Shown here one piece after another: positions 44,013 to 53,804 of a DNA stretch of 64,000 nt; positions within the stretch are counted from its first letter, which is position 1; the number at the start of each line of letters is the position of its first letter. The stretch covers positions 124,001 through 188,000 of the forward strand of contig NZ_FOET01000004.1 of the NCBI RefSeq assembly GCF_900110735.1, in the 5' to 3' direction. Origin of the DNA: Streptomyces radiopugnans (GTDB lineage Bacteria > Actinomycetota > Actinomycetes > Streptomycetales > Streptomycetaceae). The translations under genes were made by a program, and so were the position numbers. The notes under the pieces are model-generated. The model saw only the letters and a program-made list of their open reading frames with translations, was not told the origin of the DNA and ran no database searches.

Positions 44013-45182
44013 GTGCAGCACCATCCCGGCCGGCCGGACGGCCTGTTCCCCCTGGAGGACCTGCTGCCACCGGAGACGGACCGCCTCTCGGCGGACACCG
44101 CCTCGTTCCGGGACTCCCCGGCGGCCGCCCGTATGCTCGACGTACGGGAGATCCACGCGGAGCCGGAGGCCGCCGCGTCGGCCCGGGGGCGGGAGATCAT
44201 CGCCCGCTTCCCCCGCGCCCGGGTGGTCGAGGTCCCCTCGCACTGGCGTATCCCCGGGCTGCACGGCGACCGGGGCAGCGCGGCCCGGTGGGTGCGGGTG
44301 AAGACCGAGACGCTGGTCCTGGGGGTCCGCAAGACCTTCACCGTGCGCCCCAACGGCCGGTCGGCCGACTGGATCGCCCCGGGGCCCTCCAACGGCTGCG
44401 CCATGGCCTGCGCGTACTGCTACGTCCCCCGCCGCAAGGGCTACGCCAACCCGATCACGGTCTTCACCAACACCGACCGGATCATCGACCGGCTCGGCCG
44501 GCACGTCGCCGCCCAGGGCCGCAAACCCGCCCCCAACCAGTGCGACCCCGACGCGTGGGTGTACGACATCGGCGAGAACGGCGACTGCTCGGTGGACGCG
44601 CTGGTCTGCGACAGCACAGCCGACCTGGTCGCCGCCTTCCGGCGGTGGCCGACGGCCAAGGCCTCCTTCGCGACCAAGTTCGTCAACCCGGACCTGCTCG
44701 CGTACGACCCGCGCGGCCGCACCAGGATCCGCCTCTCCCTGATGCCGACCGAGGACTCGCGGCTGCTGGACATCCGCACCAGCCCGGTCGCCGAGCGGAT
44801 CTCCGCCGCGGGCGACTTCCTGGAGGCGGGATACGAGGTGCACTTCAACCTCTCGCCGGTCGTCGTACGCCCGGGCTGGGAGGAGGCGTGGGCCGGTCTG
44901 CTGCGGGAGCTCGACGACGTCCTGCCGCCGGCGGTCAAGGCACAGGCCGCGGCCGAGGTGATCATGCTGACCCACAACCGGGGTCTGCACGAGGTGAACC
45001 TGGGCTGGCACCCGCGGGCCGAGGAGGTGCTGTGGCGGCCGGAACTCCAGGAGACCAAGGTCTCGGAGGGCGGCAGCCGGAACGTCCGCTACCGCAGCGG
45101 CGCCAAGGGGGCGGCCGTGGACCGCCTGCGCGAGCTGATCGCGGCGCACGCGCCCTGGCTGCGCGTGCGCTACGCGTTCTGA
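44013..45182 (+). CDS. Spore photoproduct lyase-like radical SAM protein
   Basis: A 389-residue radical SAM protein of the SplB family. The iron-sulfur motif CAMACAYC (Cys129, 133, 136) lies in GPSNGCAMACAYCYVPRRKG, with a SAM-binding region further on and VNLGWHPRAEEVLWRPE near the C-terminus. SplB repairs the UV product of spore DNA in Bacillus. Actinobacterial members are longer-branched, and Streptomyces spores lack the Bacillus type of DNA packing, so the exact substrate is uncertain. GTG 44013 follows GGAG. Confidence 0.85.
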   Translation: MQHHPGRPDGLFPLEDLLPPETDRLSADTASFRDSPAAARMLDVREIHAEPEAAASARGREIIARFPRARVVEVPSHWRIPGLHGDRGSAARWVRVKTETLVLGVRKTFTVRPNGRSADWIAPGPSNGCAMACAYCYVPRRKGYANPITVFTNTDRIIDRLGRHVAAQGRKPAPNQCDPDAWVYDIGENGDCSVDALVCDSTADLVAAFRRWPTAKASFATKFVNPDLLAYDPRGRTRIRLSLMPTEDSRLLDIRTSPVAERISAAGDFLEAGYEVHFNLSPVVVRPGWEEAWAGLLRELDDVLPPAVKAQAAAEVIMLTHNRGLHEVNLGWHPRAEEVLWRPELQETKVSEGGSRNVRYRSGAKGAAVDRLRELIAAHAPWLRVRYAF

Positions 45183-45256
45183 CCGTTTTCGGGCGCTTCA
45201 GGGTATTTCGGAGTACTTCTTGATGCTTCGAGGCGCTTCGGGGTCGGCGGCGCCTC

Positions 45257-46117
45257 TCATTTCCGCCCTGCCGGCGCCGGCAGCCCCATCGGGTTGGGGA
45301 ACCGCAGCGCCGCGGCGGCGGCGCGGGCCACAGGGGTGAGCAGCCGGCGCAGCCGCTCCCCCGTCGCCGCGTCCAGCCCCTGCCAGGGGCGCGCGGCGGC
45401 GCGGTCGGTCGCCTCCTCGACGGCGCGGTGGGCCAGCCGTCCCTCCGGCGTCGCCCTGCCGCCGGGATCCAGCAGGCCGCGAGCGGCCAGCCGGCGCCCG
45501 GCGGCCCGCCACTCGTCGTCGCTCCAGCCCCGGTAGGGCTGGAGTTCGCCGCGGGGGAGGTCGATGCCCGCCCGCAGGACGAGGATCTCGCAGCCGTCGA
45601 ATCCCGCGGCGACCAGGGCGGCGACATGGCCGTCGCCGCGGTGCTCGCGCAGTACGGTCGCCGCGTGCCACAGGCGTTCCAGAGGGTCCGCCGGAACGGG
45701 CAACGCCCGGTTGGCGGCCGCCAGCACCCGCCCGGCGCAGTCCAGGTCCCGGACCACGGGCAGCAGCAGGGCGGCGGCCTCCTCCGCCTGCCGGCCGTGC
45801 CCGGCCAGCAGGCGCCGCAGTGCCGCGCCGGCTCCGGCCCGGCGCGCCTCCAGGGCGCGCCCGGGCGTCGCCACCGCCCAGAGGCCGGGCAGGGCCCGGG
45901 CGACCATGGCCGGGGCGAAGCCGAAGAACGCGGCCGTGACCGGCTCCGGCCCGGTCTCCCCCAGCGGCGCGGCACGTCCGGCGAAGTAGCCGCGCCAGAA
46001 GCCTCGCAGCCCCGCGTCCTCGAAGGCGTCCCGGGCCTCCGGCGCGAAGTAGGTCACCGCGTGGACCGGTTCGAGCAGGGTCCACAGTGCGCGTGCGGCG
46101 CCTGACGGGTCGTCCAC
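45257..46117 (-). CDS. SCO6745-family protein
   Basis: A 286-residue mainly helical protein matching the SCO6745 family (ALWTLLEPVHAVTYFAPEAR, then GYFAGRAAPLG and AAFFGFAPAMVARALP), with a winged-helix-like C-terminal half (GWSDDEWRAAGRRLAARGLL). The function is unknown; the architecture suggests a MarR-like fold fused to a helical bundle. GTG 46117 is preceded by GGGGAGG. Confidence 0.85.
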   Translation of the reverse strand: MDDPSGAARALWTLLEPVHAVTYFAPEARDAFEDAGLRGFWRGYFAGRAAPLGETGPEPVTAAFFGFAPAMVARALPGLWAVATPGRALEARRAGAGAALRRLLAGHGRQAEEAAALLLPVVRDLDCAGRVLAAANRALPVPADPLERLWHAATVLREHRGDGHVAALVAAGFDGCEILVLRAGIDLPRGELQPYRGWSDDEWRAAGRRLAARGLLDPGGRATPEGRLAHRAVEEATDRAAARPWQGLDAATGERLRRLLTPVARAAAAALRFPNPMGLPAPAGRK

Positions 46118-46590
46118 GTCCTCCCCTCCCCTGTGACGGGTCACCGGTTGTCCCTTCCCCTGGCAGGGCTGGTTCATCCATCGCCGGAATGCGCTGTTCC
46201 GCCCTGTCCCGCGGGGATCCTGAGGCGATGTCACGGTTGCCCGCCCCGGGCGCCCCGCCTCCGGAAGAACGTCGGCACTCGCGTGATCGAACGTCTGGTC
46301 AGGTCACATGATCGTGGCTACGCTCCTGCGTGGCCACCGGCTCCCGTTGGCCACCGCGGCCCCGTCCTGCTCGGGCGCCGGCTCGAACACGTACCCGAAC
46401 ACCTGAACACCTGCGAGGAAGAGGAATCGGCGGACGCCGGGGCGTCCCCCGCTTCAACGCGCGTCGACCGGCGTCGTCACCCGACCGCCCGGCCGGCCGG
46501 ACCATCCCCTCGGCCGGACCCCACCGGTCCGCCGCGGGAGTTCGATCAGCGACTCGTGCCGGCTTCGACCGCCGGCGCCCGGGAGGCTGT
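46118..46590. other. Intergenic region at left edge of the shell-protein cluster
   Basis: A 473-bp divergent gap. Apart from the promoter candidate at 46296 it contains no recognisable gene; the open frame from 46330 is Arg/Pro-rich and without a ribosome site. It separates the conserved SCO6745-family gene from the biosynthetic genes. Confidence 0.6.
46296..46324 (+). promoter_or_regulatory. Candidate vegetative promoter for the 46591 operon
   Basis: TGGTCA (46296-46301) and TACGCT (46319-46324) with a 17-bp spacer resemble a Streptomyces HrdB promoter. The predicted leader would be about 260 nt. Weak evidence, sequence resemblance only. Confidence 0.35.
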
Positions 46591-47751
46591 GTGAGGCACG
46601 ACAGCGGCAGGAACGAGAAGACCGGCGGGAGAGCTCCGGACGAAGGGATGGAGGCGGTGTTCACGGAAGTGGACGCGATCCGCCGGGAACTGCCGGACCG
46701 CTCCTCGTTCCGCGACAGGGACACGCTCAAGATCCTGGCCGAACGGATCGAGGGGTCCCCGGAACTGTCCCGCAGGCCCGTGGTGCGGGCCTTCCTGGAG
46801 GACATCGGCTCCTTCACCCCCGGCGACCGGCTGGACGCCGTCAAGGGCCACATCAACGGCCGCCGCGACAACCACCTCTTCTCGCTCTTCGACGCCTCCT
46901 ACTTCCCGAAGCTGTCGCTGGACTACCTCACCTACGAGGAGCTGCCCGCCGATCCCCACCTGGCCCAGCGCTACGCCAGCCCGACGGCCCCGGTCGTCAT
47001 CACCGGGCGGTCGCAGGGCTTCACCTCGCGCGTGGTGGTGGCGCTCTTCCCGGAGAACCACATCGACGGCCTCCAGCGGCCGGACGACCTGATCTTCTAC
47101 TTCATCGACAAGTTCGTCGAACGGCACAACCGCATCACGCGGAAGATGATCGACGCGGTGATGGCCGAGGGCAGCTTCCCGCGCATCCAGGGCGCGCCGG
47201 ACGAGCGGATCCGGCAGGCCTCGTCCTGGTGGGTGCGGCTGCACGAATACCACCACCGGCAGGGCGACATGCCCATCCCCGAGTTCCTCCCGGCCAAGAA
47301 GTACAAGCCGCTGGCGGGCCTGGAGGAGCTGCGCGTGGACGTCTCCGCCATGCTGGCCCTGCTGAACGACCGCGCGCTGCCGCGCGAGGAGGCGCACACC
47401 GCCTACGAGTACATCCTGGCGGAACGGCTGCTGCGCTACGCCGTGGAGGGCATCCCGCGCCCCAACTACGACGCGGTGGCGTCCCAGCTCCTCTTCGGCT
47501 ACCTCGGCGAGCACGGCGGCATCCGCGTCAGGGACGGCGTGATCGAGCTCGGTGCGGCGGTCCCCACGGTCCTGGCCGAGTTCCTCGGCGAGATCCAGCG
47601 CATCGAGGCCGGGATCCACCGGGATCCGGTGGAGGCCGTCCGCAAGCGGCTGCTGGAGTTCACCAACCGGTACACCGACTACGACCCGGTGGCCCGGGAC
47701 TACCGGTACGTGCCGTTCTTCGCCGAGGTGAAGGAGCGGCTGGGCGTCTAG
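46591..47751 (+). CDS. HExxH-motif protein, DUF6421-like
   Basis: A 386-residue soluble protein I can only place tentatively with DUF6421. It has a possible metal site, HEYHH (His218-Glu219-His222) in SWWVRLHEYHHRQGDMPIPE, followed 23 residues later by GLEELRVDVSAML, a zincin-like spacing. Other conserved-looking parts are FDASYFPKLSLDYLTYEELP and VITGRSQGFTSRVVVALFPE. GTG 46591 follows GGGAGG; ATG 46648 is an alternative. It pairs with the next gene as a two-gene unit ending at a strong terminator. It may be a metalloenzyme of the pathway rather than a protease. Confidence 0.75.
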   Translation: MRHDSGRNEKTGGRAPDEGMEAVFTEVDAIRRELPDRSSFRDRDTLKILAERIEGSPELSRRPVVRAFLEDIGSFTPGDRLDAVKGHINGRRDNHLFSLFDASYFPKLSLDYLTYEELPADPHLAQRYASPTAPVVITGRSQGFTSRVVVALFPENHIDGLQRPDDLIFYFIDKFVERHNRITRKMIDAVMAEGSFPRIQGAPDERIRQASSWWVRLHEYHHRQGDMPIPEFLPAKKYKPLAGLEELRVDVSAMLALLNDRALPREEAHTAYEYILAERLLRYAVEGIPRPNYDAVASQLLFGYLGEHGGIRVRDGVIELGAAVPTVLAEFLGEIQRIEAGIHRDPVEAVRKRLLEFTNRYTDYDPVARDYRYVPFFAEVKERLGV

Positions 47752-47797
47752 GCCCCTCCCCCGGCCCGGCCGCGTCCGACGGCAGGCCCCGCCATGA

Positions 47798-48709
<912 letters not shown>

Positions 48710-48729
48710 GCGGAACGACGAGGGACAGC

Positions 48730-48771
48730 GCGCCGTGCCGGCCCTCCCGGGCGGGAGGGCCGGCACGGCGC
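48730..48771 (+). terminator. Strong terminator inside the cluster
   Basis: Perfect 19-bp stem GCGCCGTGCCGGCCCTCCC and its complement with loop GGGC, 20 bp after the HDO-like gene. Confidence 0.88.
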
Positions 48772-48808
48772 CCGGCAGCAGCCAACCGTCCGGCCCGGGG
48801 AGTGGTGC

Positions 48809-49780
48809 ATGGAGATCGTGGACAGATACGGCCTGTCGCTCGCCCTGATCGAGCCGCACGAACTGGCCGCCGAGCCCTGGACCGCGGCGGCCGGGCGGGG
48901 CGCGGGTGCGGATGCCGACGCGGGCGTGGACGTGGTCAGGATGGAGCGCCCGCCCGCCGCGCTGTGGGGCGAACTGGCCGGCCGGGGCTTCCTGCGCAAG
49001 CCCGCCACCCTCACCTGGGTGGCCGAACTGGGCTCCGGCGAGGAGGAGTTCCTGGCCCGGCTGGACACCAAGGCGCGACAGGACGTGCGGCGCGCCAGGC
49101 GCCGGGCCGAGGCGGCCGGGCTGCGCGAGGTGGTCGAGGAACCGGTGTCGGAGCGGACCCTGGAGGCGTTCCTCGCCCTGTACGAGGAGCGTGTGGCGCG
49201 GATGCGCTTCGGCGTCCCCTTCGCCCTCGGGTACCGGGACGCCGTACTGCGCGGACCGCAGAAGTTCTGCGGGGTCTTCGCGTACGCCGGGGACGAGCTG
49301 GTCGGCGGCTGCCTGGTGCTGGAGCTGCCCGAGAGGGACGCCGCGGTGGTGCGCTTCTCCGCGGTCAGCGCCGAGTGGCGCAGGCACAGTCTGGCCCGCG
49401 CCCTGTACTTCTCCGCGATGCGGGTAGCGCGGGCCAAGGGCTACGCCCGGGTGACGCTGGGGAACGAGCCGAACCTGCTGGGCCACCTCACCCAGCCGGG
49501 CCTGTTCCACTTCAAGACCGGTATGGGCTTCACAGCCGTCCCCTCCCAGGAGTTCGGCGACCCGGACGGCCACGACGAGGCGGACCTGGTGCTCTCCCTG
49601 CGCACTCTGGGCGATCCCACCCTCGTCCTGGCCTACTCCGGCCCCGGCGCGGACCCGGAGCGTCCGCTGGCGGCGCACCTGATCAGCGACTCCCCGGTGT
49701 CCACCGCGCCGTACCGGGCGCCGTTCCTGGCCGCGGTGACCCGGTCCGCCCCCCGCTCCGGGAGGCGGACCGGTGCCTGA
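48809..49780 (+). CDS. FemAB/GNAT_6-type acyltransferase
   Basis: A 323-residue acyltransferase with the BioF2-like/FemAB double-GNAT pattern: LDTKARQDVRRARRRAEAAG (central basic helix), LEAFLALYEERVARMRFG, and GGCLVLELPERDAAVVRFSA then YFSAMRVARAKGY. Members transfer acyl or aminoacyl groups to amines. It stands alone after the terminator and is convergent with an aldo/keto reductase. Within this cluster it may acylate an amine intermediate. Confidence 0.82.
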   Translation: MEIVDRYGLSLALIEPHELAAEPWTAAAGRGAGADADAGVDVVRMERPPAALWGELAGRGFLRKPATLTWVAELGSGEEEFLARLDTKARQDVRRARRRAEAAGLREVVEEPVSERTLEAFLALYEERVARMRFGVPFALGYRDAVLRGPQKFCGVFAYAGDELVGGCLVLELPERDAAVVRFSAVSAEWRRHSLARALYFSAMRVARAKGYARVTLGNEPNLLGHLTQPGLFHFKTGMGFTAVPSQEFGDPDGHDEADLVLSLRTLGDPTLVLAYSGPGADPERPLAAHLISDSPVSTAPYRAPFLAAVTRSAPRSGRRTGA

Positions 49781-49790
49781 GCCGATGCCG

Positions 49791-50888
49791 CTAGGCCACG
49801 GGGACGGCGCGGGCGGCCATGCGGTCCGGGTCTCCGCCGAGCACGGACCGGCGCACCAGTGCGTTGATCTCGTGCGGCGTGCCCAGCGGTATCTCTCCCG
49901 CCTCGTCCAGGCGGCGCGTCTGCTCGTCGGTGAGCGCGATGTCGAGCGCCGCGAGGTAGTCCTCGAGCTGGGCGGTGCTGCGCGGGCCGATGACGGGGAC
50001 GAGCGCGGTGGTGGAGCGTGCGGCGCGGGCGCGCAGCCAGGCGAGCGCGATCCGGGCCGGCGCGGTGCCCGCCTCGCCCGCCACCTCCCGTACGGCGTCG
50101 ACGACGGCCGCGATCCGGTCGGTGTTGTTCCGGGGGTGGCGGCGGTTCTCGTCGCTGACCCAGCCGGCCTCGGTGCGGCGGTACTTGCCGGTCAGCAGTC
50201 CGCCGCCCAGCGGCGACCACAGGGCCGCCCCGAGACCGAGCCCCTCGGCCATGGGGAGCAGTTCGCGCTCGGCGGTGCGGTTGAGCAGGTTGTACTCGGT
50301 CTGGATGCCGATGACGGGCGACCAGCCGCGCAGTTCGGCGATGGTGACGGCGCGGGAGGTGCGCCAGGCGGGGAAGTTCGACAGCCCGGCGTAGAGGATC
50401 TTGCCGCTGCGCACCAGGTGGTCGACGGCGGCCAGGATCTCCTCGGTGGGGGTGAGGGTGTCGGGGAAGTGCGCCCAGTACAGGTCGATGTGGTCGGTGT
50501 TCAGGCGGCGCAGGCTGCCCTCGACCGAGCGGATCATGTTCTTGCGGCTGTTGCCGGTGTCGGAGATCCCCGGACTCCGGGAGTCCCCGCCGCTGTACTT
50601 CGAGGCCACGACGAAGTGGTCGCGGTCGGCGGCCAGGAACTCGCCCAGCAGGCGTTCGGCCTGGCCGAAGTGGTAGCAGTCGGCGGTGTCGATCAGGGTG
50701 CCGCCGGCCTCGGCGAATCGCTCGAAGATCCTGCGGGCCTCCTCCCGCTCGGCGCCGTCGCCCCGTCTGCTCCACATCAGGTCGGCGCCGTCGGGGTTGC
50801 TGCCGTAGGCGGCGCCGAAGTTGGCGGTGCCCAGGGCGAACTCCGAGACCCGCAGCCCCGTGTTCCGTCCGAAGGTCGTGTAGCGCAT
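49791..50888 (-). CDS. Aldo/keto reductase 1
   Basis: A 365-residue NADPH-dependent aldo/keto reductase (beta/alpha barrel), reducing aldehydes or ketones. The catalytic tetrad can be traced: Asp in TLIDTADCYHFG (with Tyr), Lys in VVASKYSGG, and His in LYWAHFPDT. The C-terminal NADPH-binding part VPVIGPRSTAQLEDYLAALD is intact. It lies divergent to the main cluster direction, so membership is likely but not certain. A second reductase occurs at 59711. Confidence 0.92.
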   Translation of the reverse strand: MRYTTFGRNTGLRVSEFALGTANFGAAYGSNPDGADLMWSRRGDGAEREEARRIFERFAEAGGTLIDTADCYHFGQAERLLGEFLAADRDHFVVASKYSGGDSRSPGISDTGNSRKNMIRSVEGSLRRLNTDHIDLYWAHFPDTLTPTEEILAAVDHLVRSGKILYAGLSNFPAWRTSRAVTIAELRGWSPVIGIQTEYNLLNRTAERELLPMAEGLGLGAALWSPLGGGLLTGKYRRTEAGWVSDENRRHPRNNTDRIAAVVDAVREVAGEAGTAPARIALAWLRARAARSTTALVPVIGPRSTAQLEDYLAALDIALTDEQTRRLDEAGEIPLGTPHEINALVRRSVLGGDPDRMAARAVPVA

Positions 50889-50964
50889 GGCTCTCCCGGT
50901 GCTCGGTGTCGTACGGCCGGTGCTCCGGCCGGCGGCGGCCGGAGCGGGGTTCGGCGGTCCGCCG

Positions 50965-51864
50965 TCAGGCGGAGGGGCCCTCCTGGACCTTCCGCTCCAC
51001 CCAGTCGTAGACGCCGGCCAGCACCTGCCGGTGCTGTTCCGCGCCCAGGACGCTCAGAAAACCGGGAACGGGATTGACCTCGAGAATCATGTAACCGCCC
51101 TCATGGGGAAGTACGTCCAGTCCCGAGAGGGTCATTCCCAGGGCCCGGGTGGCACGGATCGACAGGTCGACCAGTTCGTCCGGCGCATCGATCCGCTCGA
51201 AACTCGCGCCCTCCAGCGTCTTGCAGCGCCAGGAGCCGACGGGCGGGAGCTTGAGCATGTTTATCGGCGTGACATCCCCTGCCACGCTGATACGGTACTC
51301 ACCGCCCTCGGTCGGATAGTACGGCTGACACAGAACGGTGGAGAAACGCGTCAGCAGATCCTCTGCCACCTCTTTCTGCGCACCGAAATCGTGGATTCGC
51401 TCGACATCCTGCCCCCGATATCCGTAGGAGGGCTTGAGGATGATGTCGCCCCATTCCTCGAAGGCTTTCTCCACATCCGCGAGCGAAACCGCGGAGCGAA
51501 TCGGCGGAACGGGCAGCCCGGCGGCGGCGAGCTTCTGCGCCATGAGGAACTTGCTGTAGCCCGTCAGCCATACGTCCACCGGGTCGAAGACCCTCGGACC
51601 TGGGACGTTGCTCAGCATGGCCAGCCGCTCGACCCGGTCTCGCCAGTCGTCCCCGTAGAGCTTCGAACGGTTTATCACCGCGTCGAACGAACCGGCCGGC
51701 TCCCCCTTCAGCGTGAGTTCGACCCCTTCGGGGCCGGGGTGGTACGCGATCTCCTCGAGCGTGAAGAAGGAGGTCTCGTGACCGCGCTCCCGCCCGTATT
51801 CCACCAGACTCGTTCCGTCGGGGTCGATCCCGGAATAGTCCCACCCGAGCAGGCCAATTTTCAC
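50965..51864 (-). CDS. ATP-grasp ligase (RimK-like)
   Basis: A 299-residue ATP-grasp enzyme forming amide or peptide bonds through an acyl-phosphate. The ATP-grasp fold is seen in DIILKPSYGYRGQDVERI (central lysine and glycine loop) and MILEVNPVPGFLSV (metal-binding Glu-Asn). N-terminal KIGLLGWDYSGIDPDG is typical of RimK-type ligases. GTG 51864 follows GGAGG. Its codons include many more A/T-ending ones than neighbours, hinting at separate ancestry. It is divergent from the adenylate-forming ligase. Confidence 0.9.
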   Translation of the reverse strand: MKIGLLGWDYSGIDPDGTSLVEYGRERGHETSFFTLEEIAYHPGPEGVELTLKGEPAGSFDAVINRSKLYGDDWRDRVERLAMLSNVPGPRVFDPVDVWLTGYSKFLMAQKLAAAGLPVPPIRSAVSLADVEKAFEEWGDIILKPSYGYRGQDVERIHDFGAQKEVAEDLLTRFSTVLCQPYYPTEGGEYRISVAGDVTPINMLKLPPVGSWRCKTLEGASFERIDAPDELVDLSIRATRALGMTLSGLDVLPHEGGYMILEVNPVPGFLSVLGAEQHRQVLAGVYDWVERKVQEGPSA

Positions 51865-52010
51865 GGTGCCTCCAGAAGCGCTCTCGTGCGCTACAGACAG
51901 TGTCGGACGCACGGCGCAGCCTGACTCCGCCACTTCTCATTTGTCAAGGCATCAAATCCCCTACCACAGGGAAAGACCGTTGCTCCCCGATGGGCCGCCA
52001 TGCCCGCTCC

Positions 52011-52036
52011 TGTCGCTTTTGCGACACGTTTACGTG
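52011..52036. promoter_or_regulatory. Overlapping inverted repeats in a divergent promoter region
   Basis: TGTCGC-TTTT-GCGACA (52011-52026, perfect) overlaps CACG-TTTA-CGTG (52025-52036). They lie in the 281-bp A/T-rich gap between ATP-grasp and acyl-adenylate ligase genes, where a shared regulator would bind. Confidence 0.45.
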
Positions 52037-52145
52037 GATTACACGGCCGCCGAACAGGATGTTATTCGGAGGGGGTACCGCGACCCCCTCCCCGTCCTCT
52101 AGGCTCGGCGGCCGGATTCGTGCTCGAGTACGAGAGGGACCGCTT

Positions 52146-53804
52146 GTGGGCGACTGGGAGACGCTGGTCAGGCCGAAACCCGAACAGGCCGCCGGGTACC
52201 GGGCCGCGGGCTGGTGGCGCGAGGAGACGTTCCTCGACGACCTCGACGAGGCCGCGCGCCTCAGGGGCGGGCACCCCGCGATCATCGCCTACGAGGGCCG
52301 GGATCGCTCGCGCACCATCGACTACGCCGAACTCCGGCGCCTGGTCGAGCGCTTCGCCGCCGCCCTGGCCGAACTCGGCGTGGGGCGCGGTGACGTGGTC
52401 GCCCTCTACCTGCCGAACCGCTGGATGCTCACCCCCCTGTACCTGGCGTGCCACCGCGTCGGCGCCGTCGGCTGCCCGGTCATCCCCGCGCTGGACGTGC
52501 GGGAGCTGTCGGACGTGCTCACCCGCAGCGGGGCGAAGGTCTGCGTGACCGCCGACCGCATCGACGGGACCGACTACGGCGCCCGTCTGGCCGAGGCCGC
52601 GCCCGGCTCCCTGAAGCACCGGGTGGTCATCGGCGACGCCGCCGCTACCGGCGCGGTCGACTTCGAGGAGTTCTTCGTCCGCACGCCCTGGGAGGAGCGC
52701 CGCACCGTCGAGGCGGCCGACCGGCTGGGGCCCGACGACCCGTCGCTGCTGCTGTACACCTCGGGCACCACCGGCCGGATGAAGGGCGTGGTGCACAGCC
52801 AGAACACCCTGTACGCGGCCGTGCTCGCGGTCTCCGTGCCGCACCGGCTCACCGCCGACGACGTCGTCTCCATCCCCAACTACGCCACCCACATGGCCGG
52901 GCTGACCTACGCCTGCTACATGCCGCTGCTGCTGCACGCCACCTGCGTGATGCAGGAGGCGGGCCGCGACATGGAGCTGCTGCTGGACCTGATGGCCACG
53001 CACCGCGTCACCTGGGCGTACGTCCCCCCGGCGTTCCTGGTGTCGATGCTGGAGGCACAGCGCAAGGAGCCGCGCGACACCTCCAGCGTGGCGCAGGTCG
53101 TCTCCGGCTCGGCGCCGATCGCGCCCCGGCTGATCGCCGAGATGCGGGAGGTCTTCGGCATCCCGGTGCGCGCCCTGTGGGGCATGACGGAGAACGGCGC
53201 GGTCACCGTGACCCGCGCCGACGACCCCGAGGGCTGGGCGGCGCACAGCGACGGGCGCCCCGAGCCGTCGATGGAGGTGCGCATCGACGCCGAGCCCGGC
53301 GACGACACCGGCCGGCTGCTGGTGCGCGGCGCCTCCCAGTGCCTGGGCTACCTCGGCCAGCGCGAGGTGTACGAGGCCTGCCTGGACGAGGAGGGCTGGT
53401 TCGACACCAGCGACCTGGCCCGCGACGACGGGCGCGGCGGCATCCGCATCACCGGCCGTAGCGCCGACCAGATCACCCGGGCCAACGGCATGAAGGTCTC
53501 CACGCTGTACGTGGAGTCCGTGCTGGTGCGGCACCCCCTGGTGAGGGAGGTCGCCCTGGTGGGCTACCCGGACCCGGAGGTGCCCGGCGCGGAGCTGGTG
53601 TGCGCCGTGGTGGTGCCGGGCGAGGAGCCGCCCACCCTCGCGGCGCTGCACGCGCTGCTGTCCGAGGAGAAGGTGGCCCGGGCCCTGTGGCCGGACCGGG
53701 TGCAGTTCGTGTGGGAGCTGCCCAGGAACTCGCTGGGCAAGATCCTGCGCCATCCGCTGCGCCGCCGTCTGGAGATCGAGTACGAACGCGCCGTGCGCCG
53801 ATGA
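52146..53804 (+). CDS. Acyl-CoA synthetase/AMP-dependent ligase
   Basis: A 552-residue adenylate-forming enzyme. Motifs in order: LLLYTSGTTGRMKGVVHS (A3), LWGMTENGAVT (A5), EGWFDTSDLARDD (A7), TGRSADQITRANGMKVST (A8) and PRNSLGKILRHPLR with the catalytic lysine (A10). It resembles cyclohexanecarboxylate/aromatic-acid CoA ligases. It activates a carboxylic acid for the pathway. GTG 52146 is selected for GAGAGGG upstream; the end overlaps the MFS gene (ATGA). Confidence 0.93.
   Translation: MGDWETLVRPKPEQAAGYRAAGWWREETFLDDLDEAARLRGGHPAIIAYEGRDRSRTIDYAELRRLVERFAAALAELGVGRGDVVALYLPNRWMLTPLYLACHRVGAVGCPVIPALDVRELSDVLTRSGAKVCVTADRIDGTDYGARLAEAAPGSLKHRVVIGDAAATGAVDFEEFFVRTPWEERRTVEAADRLGPDDPSLLLYTSGTTGRMKGVVHSQNTLYAAVLAVSVPHRLTADDVVSIPNYATHMAGLTYACYMPLLLHATCVMQEAGRDMELLLDLMATHRVTWAYVPPAFLVSMLEAQRKEPRDTSSVAQVVSGSAPIAPRLIAEMREVFGIPVRALWGMTENGAVTVTRADDPEGWAAHSDGRPEPSMEVRIDAEPGDDTGRLLVRGASQCLGYLGQREVYEACLDEEGWFDTSDLARDDGRGGIRITGRSADQITRANGMKVSTLYVESVLVRHPLVREVALVGYPDPEVPGAELVCAVVVPGEEPPTLAALHALLSEEKVARALWPDRVQFVWELPRNSLGKILRHPLRRRLEIEYERAVRR

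Noticed and set aside
46330..46590. Extension of the HExxH protein upstream to 46330
   Set aside because: The extra part is Arg/Pro-rich without ribosome site; GTG 46591 has GGGAGG in front.
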